Positions 9,402 through 18,675 of a stretch of DNA of 64,000 nt are shown piece after piece (within the stretch, counting starts at the first letter, position 1; every line of letters begins with the position of its first letter). The notes under the pieces were generated by a model. That model was given only the letters and a program-made list of their open reading frames with translations, had not been told where the DNA came from and made no database searches. The DNA is from Nitrososphaerota archaeon (GTDB lineage: Archaea; Thermoproteota; Nitrososphaeria; Nitrososphaerales; JACQRY01), in assembly GCA_016184315.1 (NCBI GenBank), contig JACPCU010000007.1:91879-155878 (forward strand), written 5' to 3'. Both the position numbers and the translations under genes were made by a program.

Positions 9402-9821
9402 ATGGTTTACGTCGTAGATGAAGGAGGATACTTTAAGGCATCTTTAGACAAGCTCTGGAGATATAACGCCGCAGAAAAAGACCACTACCACCCTAGCATG
9501 AAGAACATTCAAGCCTCAATGGAAGGACAAAGCATGATTCTCACATTCGACTCGGAGACACCTGACAAGAAGACTGTAAAGAGAAAAGTAAAGCTGACAA
9601 ACCTGCCTCCCGTGGGATTTTACGTGGAGGAGCTGGAAGGCCAATTCGCTGGTTCAAAATACATCAATTACTATGTTCCGAAGGGTGAGAAAACCGAAGT
9701 GAAAGTCGTAGGAGAATGGACTTCCCCAACGATTCCGGCTGACAAGCTCAAGAAGGCAGTCTCAGACTATCTTGATATGGTCTTCAAGGAAGACTCTGGA
9801 AACCTGGCGAAATTCAAGTAG
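9402..9821 (+). CDS. SRPBCC-like protein, unknown ligand
   Basis: A 139-aa soluble protein. The pattern of an N-terminal strand followed by FKASLDKLWRYN, several amphipathic strands, and a final long helix (ADKLKKAVSDYLDMVFKE) resembles the helix-grip SRPBCC/START fold used for binding hydrophobic ligands. The ATG at 9402 is chosen from TATA spacing and because the fold would begin there. It is monocistronic and followed by a T-rich stop signal. The fold is a pattern-based suggestion; function is unknown. Confidence 0.65.
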   Translation: MVYVVDEGGYFKASLDKLWRYNAAEKDHYHPSMKNIQASMEGQSMILTFDSETPDKKTVKRKVKLTNLPPVGFYVEELEGQFAGSKYINYYVPKGEKTEVKVVGEWTSPTIPADKLKKAVSDYLDMVFKEDSGNLAKFK

Positions 9822-9887
9822 CCCCTTCGACCATCTGCAAGACGTTTCATCTGAGACGCAGGCCTACCACTGGCCTCCGCCCCAGAC

Positions 9888-9923
9888 TTTTTCTTTACAC
9901 ATTCCGGTTACGTTGCTGTAACC
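9888..9923 (+). terminator. T-run plus GGTTAC/GTAACC hairpin
   Basis: A T-rich run (9888-9896) lies 67 bp after the SRPBCC-like gene and is followed by a perfect 6-bp stem (9906-9911 with 9918-9923). T-runs terminate archaeal RNA polymerase; the region separates this gene from the convergent permease gene. Confidence 0.4.
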
Positions 9924-9968
9924 CAAGTGGGTTTCTCGGTTTCCGTATCAGCTGTTGTTACGGCGGAC

Positions 9969-11687
9969 CTAGAATGTGAGGCTGGCTTTGAACACGTATC
10001 TTGCTACCATCACTGCGGCCACTAGGATTCCGCCGAAGACCATTGTGGCTGCAGAGAGAGCGACCAGGAGACCACTGTTCCACCAGTGCAGGATCACGAC
10101 TGGAAGCACGAATGTGTCTGGTGTAACCAGTAGTACTGCTGCGCCCAGCTGTCTATAGCTTTGGATGAAGACGAGTACGAGCGTGTTGATTAAGGCAGGT
10201 TTGATTATTGGCAGTGTTACTCTGAAGATGGTTGACAGAGAACCTGCTCCAGAGGTTCTAGCTGCCTCTTCCAGCTCGCTGTGGATCTGTATCATTGAGT
10301 TTGACAGGGCTCTCATGGCGTAGGGCAGGAATACGACGATGTACGCCAGTATGAGTAGTGCGATGGTGCCGTATATGAAGCGGAAGACGAATAGGGCAGT
10401 CCAGATCAAAGCTAGGGCGAAGATCATACCGGGGTAGGCTACTGGTAGAGCGCTGATGAATTCTAGGGCTCTTTTTCCTTTTATTCTGCTCCTGATGGCT
10501 ACGTATGACATTATGGCGGCTGCGGCTGTTGTGAATACGCCTGCTGCTAATGCGAGGGTGAAGCTGTTCATGGCGCTTCTGAACATAAGTGGTTCTTTGA
10601 GTACGTATGCGTAGTTCTCGAAGGTGAGCAGGTCAAGGATATTGACGCCGATAACCGAGTAGAATCGCATGAATGACATCAGCAGCATTGTGAAAATGGG
10701 TAGCACTACGGCTAGAAACACATACCCGAGGAGGAAGGCCAGAGCCAGATACTTTAGTCTCCCCAGTTTTATGACCTTGGGTCGATAACCCTTTCCTGTT
10801 ATTACAACGTATTTTCTAAGCCTCCTCGTCGTATACAAGTAGAATATTACTGCTGTTGAGCTGAGAAGTAGGGAGATGAAAGCGAGTGCTGTTCCGCCTC
10901 CGTAGTCTGGGGGCGCAGTGATGCTTATCTTCTCAAAGATGGCGTTCATGAACACGTAGACTTTAGCTGGTAAGCCGATGAAGGTTGGTGTTTCAAAGGA
11001 ATTAACGCCTATCATGAATATGAGGGCGCCTGTGGAAAGCAAAGCTGGGGAAACTAGGGGTAGAGTGACTTTGAAAATGGTCTGCCTTGTGGTTGCCCCT
11101 GACATCCGGGCTGCTTCTTCAAGGGAAGGATCCATAGTTCCGAAGGTTCCGCCAATAAGCAGGTAAGCCAGTGTGGCCAAGCTTAGGCTCTGGGCCCATA
11201 TCATGCCGCCCATTCCATAGATGTTGAATGGTAGTATTTGAAAACCGAATATGTTGATTTGTGAGAGTTGGTCTAGGTTAGAAAAGCCAAACAGGCGCGC
11301 CAGAGCCACATTGATTAGACCCGCCCTAGGACTGAGGAGGAATGTCCAAGCAATATCTCCAAGCATAGAGGGGAACATGAATGTGATTAGTGGCAGGATG
11401 TCGAATATCCTTCTGCCAGGAGTGTCGGTGCGGTTGATGATCCATGCGAGGAGGAAGGCGATAGCTATGGCGATGGCGGCTGATCCTGCTGAAAAGATTA
11501 TGGTGTTACTGAGGAGTTTAACGTTGTTGAAGTTGGTGAAGGCCTCCACAATGAATTGGCTTGTGAGGTATCCTTCAGCGCCGGGGAAGGAGCTCCAGAA
11601 CATTCCGAAGAGCAGGAAGCCGATCGGCACCACTATGAGGAAGGAGATAGCTGCTACGGTGACTAGGATAACTGGGGATGTATGCAT
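9969..11687 (-). CDS. Fused two-domain ABC permease (FbpB/iron-type)
   Basis: Inner-membrane permease of 572 aa with 12 predicted TM segments, built from two tandem permease domains as in Fe(III) transporters (FbpB/AfuB) and related polyamine or thiamine importers. Each half has its own EAA loop for the ATPase: EEAARMSGATTRQTIFKVTL (about 195) and EEAARTSGAGSLSTIFRVTL (about 480). No substrate-binding protein or ATPase gene is adjacent, so it must use partners encoded elsewhere, or it is an orphan. Iron as substrate is inferred only from the fused architecture. Confidence 0.88.
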   Translation of the reverse strand: MHTSPVILVTVAAISFLIVVPIGFLLFGMFWSSFPGAEGYLTSQFIVEAFTNFNNVKLLSNTIIFSAGSAAIAIAIAFLLAWIINRTDTPGRRIFDILPLITFMFPSMLGDIAWTFLLSPRAGLINVALARLFGFSNLDQLSQINIFGFQILPFNIYGMGGMIWAQSLSLATLAYLLIGGTFGTMDPSLEEAARMSGATTRQTIFKVTLPLVSPALLSTGALIFMIGVNSFETPTFIGLPAKVYVFMNAIFEKISITAPPDYGGGTALAFISLLLSSTAVIFYLYTTRRLRKYVVITGKGYRPKVIKLGRLKYLALAFLLGYVFLAVVLPIFTMLLMSFMRFYSVIGVNILDLLTFENYAYVLKEPLMFRSAMNSFTLALAAGVFTTAAAAIMSYVAIRSRIKGKRALEFISALPVAYPGMIFALALIWTALFVFRFIYGTIALLILAYIVVFLPYAMRALSNSMIQIHSELEEAARTSGAGSLSTIFRVTLPIIKPALINTLVLVFIQSYRQLGAAVLLVTPDTFVLPVVILHWWNSGLLVALSAATMVFGGILVAAVMVARYVFKASLTF

Positions 11688-11889
11688 CCCTCTTTAGCTC
11701 CTATGGGGTGGTTCTTAACGTTTACTTATGCCATCTGCTGTTGAACAATTAAATGCCATTGGAATTGTGTAGAATATTCATGGAATCTTCATGTAATAGC
11801 AGATAATTTATAACATTGTGAAGTTAGCTGCTACGCTAGAATATCCACTAATTCAATAAAAAAGGAGGATAAGCGGCGCTAGTATGCCC

Positions 11890-12165
11890 TTACCTTTCTA
11901 GGATGATCTCTATTGAGCTGACGTTGCTCATGGCGCCTGTTTCGATGCTTTTGACTTGCTCGGTGTTGATGGCGATGTTTTTCACGCCAACATCGGTAGC
12001 GAACCGCCTCGTCAGGATCTGAGCTACATCCACGGCCTTACTGATGGCTCTTCCCCGGGCTTTCAGGGTTACGGAGTTGGAGCCGTTCTGTATCACGGTT
12101 AGGCAGGCTAGAACGTAGTTCATGGCTGGTTTCTTTCCTATGAGAACTGTACTCATGTCTGACAT
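11890..12165 (-). CDS. alba: Alba chromatin protein
   Basis: Small (91 aa) archaeal DNA/RNA-binding protein of the Alba (Sac10b) family that dimerises and coats nucleic acid. The diagnostic N-terminal block VLIGKKPAMNYVLACL is present, followed by VTLKARGRAISKAVDVAQIL, where the family has its RNA/DNA-binding lysine-arginine region. The second residue of the KKP motif corresponds to the acetylatable lysine of Sulfolobus Alba. Start may be ATG 12165 or ATG 12156 (MSTVLIG). It is the last gene on the minus strand after nnrD, 54 bp downstream, perhaps with its own promoter. Confidence 0.93.
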   Translation of the reverse strand: MSDMSTVLIGKKPAMNYVLACLTVIQNGSNSVTLKARGRAISKAVDVAQILTRRFATDVGVKNIAINTEQVKSIETGAMSNVSSIEIILER

Positions 12166-12219
12166 TGGATCTCACTGGGTTCTCCATGAGACATCAGCGT
12201 CCATTTAAATATGTTTCTC

Positions 12220-13089
12220 TTAGCGATTAATCTGTTTCATAACGAGAGGAATCATTTCAATTACATCTGTGGCCATAATATGGTTGCCCAATTTCTCAGC
12301 GGCCTTTTCACCAGCCAAACCATTGAGATAAGCGCCCGCAGCTGCAGCTTCAAACGGGGCAACCCCCTTCGACATCAACCCAGAAACAAGCCCTGAGAGC
12401 ACATCTCCCGTGCCTCCCACAGTCATTGCAGCACAACCAGTCCTGTTAATGGCGACTCGCTCACCGTCCGAAACTACATCAACAACACCTTTCAAAAGCA
12501 CGGTCACCTTGCTCTTAGCAGCATGCTCCTTCACAGCTCTAACTCTGGACTCTAGATCCCTCGTAACCTCAACTCCGTAGATCCGCTTAAACTCCCCTCC
12601 ATGAGGAGTAACAACGGCAGGCTTACCTGACGCAGCCTCCACCACATCAGGCATCAGGGCGTCAGCATCCAGCAAAAGCTTCACGCCTCTCAAAGAAAAC
12701 TCGGATACAAGCCGCCTCACACCCTCGGTCCGCTGCTTGCCCAACCCCGGTCCCAAAGTCACAGATTGAACAACGGGAAGCCAAGTCAAAAGCCTATTCG
12801 CAGTCCCAACGGTAATCTTAGCATCAGCCAAAGGAAGCACAATAAGATTAGGCGACATTGCTCTAACAGGAGAAGCAATCACCTTCGGAACAGCAAGATA
12901 CACAAGGTCTACGCCAGACCGCAGTGCCCCGAGAGCCGTAAGAGTAGGGGCACCATGATACAGCCAGCTCCCTCCTACAACCGCCACTGCACCATTCTGA
13001 CCCTTATAGGAATCAGACGCCCGCTCTGGAAGCCACTTCGCTACTAACTCAGGCGAAGTCTGGATAACATCTGTCTCCACGGTTCTCAC
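12220..13089 (-). CDS. nnrD: ADP-dependent NAD(P)H-hydrate dehydratase
   Basis: Ribokinase-fold repair enzyme that dehydrates the damaged S-form of NAD(P)H-hydrate using ADP. The N-terminal AVVGGSWLYHGAPTL, the central VVTPHGGEFKR and the C-terminal anion hole AAMTVGGTGDVLSG are hallmarks of NnrD/YjeF C-terminal domains. This 289-aa protein has only the dehydratase domain, without the N-terminal epimerase domain common in bacteria. Start is GTG at 13089. It lies 57 bp downstream of tyrA on the same strand and may be read-through from the aromatic operon. Confidence 0.9.
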   Translation of the reverse strand: MRTVETDVIQTSPELVAKWLPERASDSYKGQNGAVAVVGGSWLYHGAPTLTALGALRSGVDLVYLAVPKVIASPVRAMSPNLIVLPLADAKITVGTANRLLTWLPVVQSVTLGPGLGKQRTEGVRRLVSEFSLRGVKLLLDADALMPDVVEAASGKPAVVTPHGGEFKRIYGVEVTRDLESRVRAVKEHAAKSKVTVLLKGVVDVVSDGERVAINRTGCAAMTVGGTGDVLSGLVSGLMSKGVAPFEAAAAGAYLNGLAGEKAAEKLGNHIMATDVIEMIPLVMKQINR

Positions 13090-13146
13090 CTACACAAAAG
13101 TAGTCTCCAATATAAATGAAGTAAAGAAATATGTGCAGACGCCCTG

Positions 13147-14013
13147 CTAAGAGCGCGTAACAGATTCAAGGAACGCGTAAGTCTTCTCGTAACTCTTTTC
13201 AAACCCCGGATCCTTAGACACCTTCTTCCTCAGATCCAAGAAATAGCGCTGAACATCATCAACATTGCCCTTGACCAAACTGGCTAATCTGGACGCCTCC
13301 TGCAAGTAGCGGCTGACATACTCCTCCCCAAACCTGTTCCGAACCTGGATCGACGCCAAAAGACCCGGATCATCGTGAAGGATGCTTTCAGCCAACATGA
13401 CTTGCAGAGTGAAACTTGTGCCCCCGAGCTCCCGCAGACGCCTCAAGTCCGCTTCGCTCACAACTTTGGCAAACACAGTGTTGACAAAATGAGTCAAATT
13501 CAGAGCCAAAGCCATCAACCGATCATGCTCCTCAACACTGGACTCAACCAGAATCGCGCCGGGAAACAGCTTCCTCGCAGTCTCCACCTCTCTCCTTCTA
13601 TCCACAATCGGCGTCAAAACGACCCTCTTACCCTTCAAACTCCGAACACCCGGACCAAACAAAGGATGAAGAGCCAGTAACACGCCACATTTGCCCTCCA
13701 ACTTCCGGAGCGCTTCGGCTGACTGAATCTTCAAAGAAGCTATCTCTACAACAACTCTTGCCCCATCGAGGTATCGGGATAATTTGCTCAGAACTTGTGG
13801 TGTTGCATCCAAAGGCACTGAAACAAAGACTGCGTCGCTCCCTCTTACAGCGGCTCCAAGATCCTTCGCTGCTTTCTGCCCCAGTTTTCCGGCGAGCCTC
13901 CGCGCAGCCTCGACATCTAGATCATAGAGGACCACAGTGTCTCCTTGCTTAACGAAATGCTGCGTAAGCCAGCCACCCATTCGTCCCGCTGCACCTATGA
14001 CTGTTACCTTCAC
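13147..14013 (-). CDS. tyrA: Prephenate dehydrogenase
   Basis: NAD(P)-dependent oxidative decarboxylation of prephenate (or arogenate) towards tyrosine. The Rossmann motif VIGAAGRMGGW opens the protein and the catalytic histidine region is seen as LALHPLFGPG (about 115), as in the TyrA family. I place the start at GTG 14013: it forms a GTGA overlap with the stop of the upstream gene, and AGGAGAG lies about 8 nt before it. The longer frame from 14070 would run through the neighbour's 3' end. It is the last aromatic-specific gene of the operon. Confidence 0.9.
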   Translation of the reverse strand: MKVTVIGAAGRMGGWLTQHFVKQGDTVVLYDLDVEAARRLAGKLGQKAAKDLGAAVRGSDAVFVSVPLDATPQVLSKLSRYLDGARVVVEIASLKIQSAEALRKLEGKCGVLLALHPLFGPGVRSLKGKRVVLTPIVDRRREVETARKLFPGAILVESSVEEHDRLMALALNLTHFVNTVFAKVVSEADLRRLRELGGTSFTLQVMLAESILHDDPGLLASIQVRNRFGEEYVSRYLQEASRLASLVKGNVDDVQRYFLDLRKKVSKDPGFEKSYEKTYAFLESVTRS

Positions 14014-15398
14014 TGCAACATCTCTCCTATCTTGCTGAGCCCTTCCCGCACCAAGTCGGCGCTCTGACATATGGAGAGCCTGATGAATTCAGGGTAGTCG
14101 CCGAAACCTGTTCCCGGAGCGATGGCTACCTTCTTCTCCCCAAGAAGACGCATGGCGAATTCACCAGAATCAAAGCCCTGCACATTGACTTTCGGGAAGA
14201 CATAGAAACCTCCGTCAGGCAGATTGAAAGACAAGGGTAGACGCTTAAGCGCAGTGACAGCGTCATTCATTCTTCTCTCGATCGCCTTTGCATATTCCCC
14301 AACGTCGTCTCCGCACTCAAGAGCTTTGGCTGCCGCTTTCTGAATGAACTCAGGCACATTGGTGAGGAGAAGGCTGTTCATCTTAGTCAACTTGGAGATG
14401 AATTCCTTTGAGGAAATGACGTAGCCTATTCTGAAACCGGTCATCCTATGACCTTTGGAGAAAGTGGAAGCTAGAACGAAGTTTGAGTCAGCTGCCTCAA
14501 GGATGCTTACCTTTGACTTGGAGAAGAGCCGGTAGGCTTCATCGCTGAGAATAGTTACTCCCTTTCTCTGAGCATCCTGTACTAGGATTCGCAGCTCTTC
14601 TACGCTCAGCGATTTCCCAGTGGGGTTGCATGGATAGTTGACAACCATCATCCTTGCCCCTGAATCCAAAGCGTTCTCGAGGTCTTCCTGCTTGGGAAGC
14701 CACTTGTCTTCCAAGGTGGTGTGAATAGTTAGAGGTCTGCCCCCTACTGCTTCAACGCATTCCTTGTAGGCAGGCCATAGGGGGTCGAAGGTGATTAAGC
14801 CTTCTCCGCTTCGGATCAGATTTGAGATAGTTAGGTAGATGGCGAATCTTGAGCCAGGGGTGATAAGCACTTGATCTGGATGCATATCTACTCCAAGGTT
14901 TTCTTTGTAGTGTGCTACTATGGCTTCTCTGAGATCTAGGAGGCCTTGAGCAGTGCTATATTTGATGTATCCTTCTCTTATTCCTTTAACAGCTTCATTG
15001 GTAACTAGTTTGGGTGGGGGAGCATCTGGCTCTCCGACTTCAAGGTGGATGACCTTTTCTCCTGATTTCTCCAGTTCTTTTGCCAAGGCGAACATCTGCA
15101 TGTGCGAGACCTTGGAGATGGGCTTGTGCTCTTTTTGGACGCGAACTGAGTCTTCTACTAGGATATTCAGTATTCTGATGGCACTGGCAGCGTCTATTTG
15201 CAGCTCTTTGCATCTATCCAGTATGTGGTTTCTTAGCGATTCTTCTGCGGCGGGGTCTTCAATGGGCCGGTTAAGCTTCTGTTTGACCAGCCCTGCCTCT
15301 CTGCTGAGATCCAGTCTGCTGGACAGGAGTGCGAGTATGTCGTCTGTCACAGACCTGATTTCTTTTCTAATCTTGGGGAGGTCTCTGGCTTCGCCCAC
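14010..15398 (-). CDS. Chorismate mutase-aminotransferase fusion
   Basis: Two domains are visible. Residues about 5-95 form an AroQ-type helical chorismate mutase (LPKIRKEIRSVTDDILALLS, then a second helix with RPIEDPAAEESL). Residues about 100-462 form a PLP class I/II aminotransferase with YPCNPTGKS and the PLP lysine in STFSKGHRMTGFRIGY (about 320). The mutase makes prephenate from chorismate; the transferase probably acts on prephenate, phenylpyruvate or hydroxyphenylpyruvate. Fusion puts mutase product next to the transaminase and to TyrA, encoded downstream with a 4-bp overlap. No prephenate dehydratase is seen nearby. Confidence 0.9.
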   Translation of the reverse strand: MGEARDLPKIRKEIRSVTDDILALLSSRLDLSREAGLVKQKLNRPIEDPAAEESLRNHILDRCKELQIDAASAIRILNILVEDSVRVQKEHKPISKVSHMQMFALAKELEKSGEKVIHLEVGEPDAPPPKLVTNEAVKGIREGYIKYSTAQGLLDLREAIVAHYKENLGVDMHPDQVLITPGSRFAIYLTISNLIRSGEGLITFDPLWPAYKECVEAVGGRPLTIHTTLEDKWLPKQEDLENALDSGARMMVVNYPCNPTGKSLSVEELRILVQDAQRKGVTILSDEAYRLFSKSKVSILEAADSNFVLASTFSKGHRMTGFRIGYVISSKEFISKLTKMNSLLLTNVPEFIQKAAAKALECGDDVGEYAKAIERRMNDAVTALKRLPLSFNLPDGGFYVFPKVNVQGFDSGEFAMRLLGEKKVAIAPGTGFGDYPEFIRLSICQSADLVREGLSKIGEMLQ

Positions 15399-15404
15399 TG
15401 CCTA

Positions 15405-16523
15405 TCATTCCGACGACTTGCTTTTCTTCAATATTGGAGGAATGAATCCTCCTCGCAGCCCGTGATCCGCCAACACGATTGCAACTATGCTCTCCACTAT
15501 CGGAGGTGCGCGTGGAAGCACACATGGATCATGGCGACCCGTTACTACTAGACTTGTCTGTTCCATGGTCTCCATGCTAACAGTGTTCTGAGCCTTTGCT
15601 ATGGATGAAGGCGGCTTGAAGCCAATCTTGATTACGAGGGGCATGCCGCTTGTCAGACCCCCTAGGATTCCGCCGGAATTGTTGGTTTCCGTGACAATCT
15701 TGCCGTCTACAACTTTAAAGAGGTCGTTATTTTCTGAGCCGTAGCGCCTAGCACTTTCGAAGCCCAAGCCGAACTCAACGCCCTTCACAGCAGGCACGGC
15801 GAAAAGAGCCTTGCTTAGATCGCTGTCTATGGAGGCGAATACAGGTTCTCCTAACCCCACTGGGAGATCTACTGCAACGCACTCAACGATTCCGCCGAGG
15901 CTGTCGCCCTTCCTCTTAGCCTCAAGTATCTTTGACTCCATTTTGGAGGCCGCGTCAAAATCTGGGCAGCGAACGCTGTTCCCATACCTCTTTTCTCTAA
16001 TCTCATCGAGAGGCATGTCCCTGGACTTCACACCTCCTATTTCGCGGACATAAGCGTATACTTGGCTGCCCCAAGCATGGCCCAGAAGCTTCTTGGCTAA
16101 TGCTCCTGCCATCACGAAGCCAGCGGTAACCCTGGCCGAGAATCTTCCGCTTCCCCTGTAGTCTTCAAAGCCGCCGTACTTGACGAAGGCAGTATAATCT
16201 GCGTGTCCAGGTCTAGGTCTGCCTCTGATCTTCTCGTAGGAAGATGAGTCGACGTCCTTGTTCCATACTAGCATGCATATCGGCGCGCCTGTAGTGTAGC
16301 CTTGGAAGACTCCTGACAGGAACTCCACTTTGTCTTCCTCTTTCCTCATGGTAGTGACAGCTGATGTTCCAGGCTTCCTCAGATCTAGCTCTTTCTGGAT
16401 CTCCTCCTCTGAGATAGGTAGACCAGCGGGGCATCCTTCTACAACTGCTCCTACGCATCGGCCGTGGCTCTCGCCGAAGCTGACGACGACAAACCTTTCG
16501 CCGAGAATGTTACCTGGCATCAC
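15405..16523 (-). CDS. aroC: Chorismate synthase
   Basis: Converts EPSP to chorismate, the last shikimate-pathway step, using reduced FMN. The N-terminal GESHGRCVGAVVEGCPAGLP and internal GSGRFSARVTAG are the family signatures, with the conserved RRYGSENND and GILGGLTSGMP blocks. The length of 372 aa is standard. It overlaps aroA by 4 bp (ATGA) and is 6 bp from the fusion gene downstream, so it is translated as part of the aromatic operon. Confidence 0.97.
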   Translation of the reverse strand: MMPGNILGERFVVVSFGESHGRCVGAVVEGCPAGLPISEEEIQKELDLRKPGTSAVTTMRKEEDKVEFLSGVFQGYTTGAPICMLVWNKDVDSSSYEKIRGRPRPGHADYTAFVKYGGFEDYRGSGRFSARVTAGFVMAGALAKKLLGHAWGSQVYAYVREIGGVKSRDMPLDEIREKRYGNSVRCPDFDAASKMESKILEAKRKGDSLGGIVECVAVDLPVGLGEPVFASIDSDLSKALFAVPAVKGVEFGLGFESARRYGSENNDLFKVVDGKIVTETNNSGGILGGLTSGMPLVIKIGFKPPSSIAKAQNTVSMETMEQTSLVVTGRHDPCVLPRAPPIVESIVAIVLADHGLRGGFIPPILKKSKSSE

Positions 16524-17809
16524 TTGGCCACCTCTATCTTTGCGCCGAGATTCCTCATGTCTTCTACGAATCCTGGGTAGGAGACATCGACTGACTCTGC
16601 TCCCTCAACGGTTACGCCTTCTTCGGACACCAGTCCTGCTATGCAGAAGGCCATGAACATTCGGTGGTCGTCATGGGCGTCGAGAAAGCATTTCTTAAGC
16701 CTGCCTTTTGGTCTCAAAACCAAGCCGTCCTGCTTCTCCTTCACTTCTACTCCGAGCTTCGGCAGCTCTTCCGCCAAGACTGAGACTCTGTCAGTCTCCT
16801 TAAACCTAGCGTGGCCTACCCCGTATATGTTGACTTCTCCGGATGCCTTCAATGCCATGGTGGCCACTACTGGGAGGAGATCAGGGGAGTCAGACAAGTC
16901 AAAGCTTCCTCCGTGAAGATCACCTCCCTGCACAATGAACTCTCCCTGATCGCGGTGAACGGTAACTTTGGAGCCCATGGTTTCAGCTATGTTCAGTATG
17001 ATGCTGTCAGCCTGAGGAAGATCGAAGTTCATTCCTTTGACGCGTACCGAGGATCCCGCTAATGCACCAGCAGCAGTTATGAATGCTGCTGAACTGAAAT
17101 CAGCCGGCACGGCGAAATCCATGGGTTTGTATGACCGTCCTTGGGGGACTATGTATGTATCGTCGCCTTCTGTTGCCCTGCCTCCGAACAAACGGATCAT
17201 TTGCAGCGTAGCGTCAACATAGGGCTTCGAAACCCTCTTTCCCACCACTCTGAGCGTTGTGTCAGTTTGGGCGAAGGGTGCAGCTATTAGAATGGAGGTT
17301 ATGAACTGCGAAGAGACATCTCCACGTATCTCCGACGAGCCTCCTTTCATCCCGCCTGCCTTCACGACGATCGGTGGGCAGCCGTTCACTCGTGTTGACC
17401 ATGATTCTACGCCGAGGAAACGCAGGGCGTCAAGAAGAGGTTGCATGGGTCTCTTTCTGATGCTGTGGTCGCCGGTGAGCACAGTGAAGCCCTGTGGTGG
17501 GAGTGAGGCGAGCGAAGTCATGATCCTAAGCGTGGTCCCTGAGTTCTCGGTGTTGATCACGTCTTCAGGGGTCTTGAACTGCGTTATTCCATCGACTGTT
17601 ATGACCCCGTTTTCTTGGTTTAGGATGGCGCCGAAGGCTGTGCAGGCGTTTATCGTAGCAATAGTGTCTCTTGAGAGAAGGGGTCGCCTGACCTTTGATG
17701 TACCAGCTGCCAATGCAGCTAAGGCGATAGCTCGGTGAGTATAGCTCTTGCTGGGAGGAACCCAGACGCTTCCTTCAAGCCTTGAAGGCAATACTTTGAC
17801 GGCTACCAC
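16520..17809 (-). CDS. aroA: EPSP synthase
   Basis: Transfers the enolpyruvyl group from PEP to shikimate-3-phosphate. Seen: the N-terminal PPSKSYTHRAIALAALAAG, the second-domain signature NSGTTLRIM (about 87), the SSQFITSILIAAP stretch, and RFKETDRVSVLAEELPKLG near 340, all typical of AroA. Length 429 aa. Start GTG/ATG at 17809 gives a 7-bp overlap with aroK. Central member of the 11-kb minus-strand operon. Confidence 0.97.
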   Translation of the reverse strand: MVAVKVLPSRLEGSVWVPPSKSYTHRAIALAALAAGTSKVRRPLLSRDTIATINACTAFGAILNQENGVITVDGITQFKTPEDVINTENSGTTLRIMTSLASLPPQGFTVLTGDHSIRKRPMQPLLDALRFLGVESWSTRVNGCPPIVVKAGGMKGGSSEIRGDVSSQFITSILIAAPFAQTDTTLRVVGKRVSKPYVDATLQMIRLFGGRATEGDDTYIVPQGRSYKPMDFAVPADFSSAAFITAAGALAGSSVRVKGMNFDLPQADSIILNIAETMGSKVTVHRDQGEFIVQGGDLHGGSFDLSDSPDLLPVVATMALKASGEVNIYGVGHARFKETDRVSVLAEELPKLGVEVKEKQDGLVLRPKGRLKKCFLDAHDDHRMFMAFCIAGLVSEEGVTVEGAESVDVSYPGFVEDMRNLGAKIEVAK

Positions 17810-18675
17810 TTGGTCTTAGCCTCCGCTTTGCGATTGTTAAATCTCGTCTGAATAACCTTTCCTCCTTGAGCCTTCCAGATGTCCGTAACCTTGCCTGCTT
17901 CCTCGTCGCTTCGACATAGAGCAGCTACAGCTGGGCCTTTGCCTGATAACCCAGCTGAGACCGCACCAGCCATAAGGGCGTCGATAGAAGGTTTAGGGTC
18001 GAAGCCCAGAGCTGCTGAATACGCCAAGCCGTTGATAGCCAAAGCCGCCTGGTATTTGCCGTGGAGTGCGAGCGCGAAGGCTTCTTCTGCGATCAAGCGA
18101 ACAGAACGAGCCCTCGTAACATCGACTTTCCCAGTGTAGTAGCGGGTGTCAGGAACAAGTATCAACACGCGCATGTCTTCGTCCACTGGGTCTCTTCGCA
18201 AGACTTTCCGAGCAGCGTTATCTGTAACTACAAATCCTCCGAGGTAGCTTGCAGCAGCGTCATCAAAAGCACCTGTAACGGTAACGCCTGCCTTAAGGGA
18301 AGCCCCAACTCCGAGGTTGAGCACTGCGAGATCGTCTTCAGTCTTCCTGAGAGCAGTCAAAGTGGCTAAGACGACGGCGTTAGACGCTGCGCTTGAGCTC
18401 TTCAAACCTCTTGCCACAGGAACCTGTGAGATGGTCTCCACCTTGGCTCCTAAATCGCTCACCTTGCAGTGGGCGAACACTTCTCTGACGACAATCTCTG
18501 CTAGCCTTGTGTCAACATCTACCTCTCCCCTGACGGTGACAGTAATCTTGCCCGGGTCACTGGTAATCTCGACAATAGCCTCAGTAACCAAGTCTACGCC
18601 AAGGGCTGCGCCCTTGCCTGTGGCGATAGCGTTCACCGCAGTTATTGCGCCGTGAACTGTTGCTCTAGCCTTCAT
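17803..18675 (-). CDS. aroK: Shikimate kinase, archaeal GHMP type
   Basis: Phosphorylates shikimate at O3 with ATP. Archaea use a GHMP-fold enzyme unrelated to bacterial AroK. The GHMP ATP loop is seen as PVARGLKSSSAASNAV (about 85-100), with the third GHMP motif near the C terminus (GAVSAGLSGKGPAVAAL). Length 290 aa is normal. It overlaps aroE by 11 bp and aroA by 7 bp. Operon position between shikimate dehydrogenase and EPSP synthase supports shikimate over homoserine or mevalonate as substrate. Confidence 0.93.
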   Translation of the reverse strand: MKARATVHGAITAVNAIATGKGAALGVDLVTEAIVEITSDPGKITVTVRGEVDVDTRLAEIVVREVFAHCKVSDLGAKVETISQVPVARGLKSSSAASNAVVLATLTALRKTEDDLAVLNLGVGASLKAGVTVTGAFDDAAASYLGGFVVTDNAARKVLRRDPVDEDMRVLILVPDTRYYTGKVDVTRARSVRLIAEEAFALALHGKYQAALAINGLAYSAALGFDPKPSIDALMAGAVSAGLSGKGPAVAALCRSDEEAGKVTDIWKAQGGKVIQTRFNNRKAEAKTKW

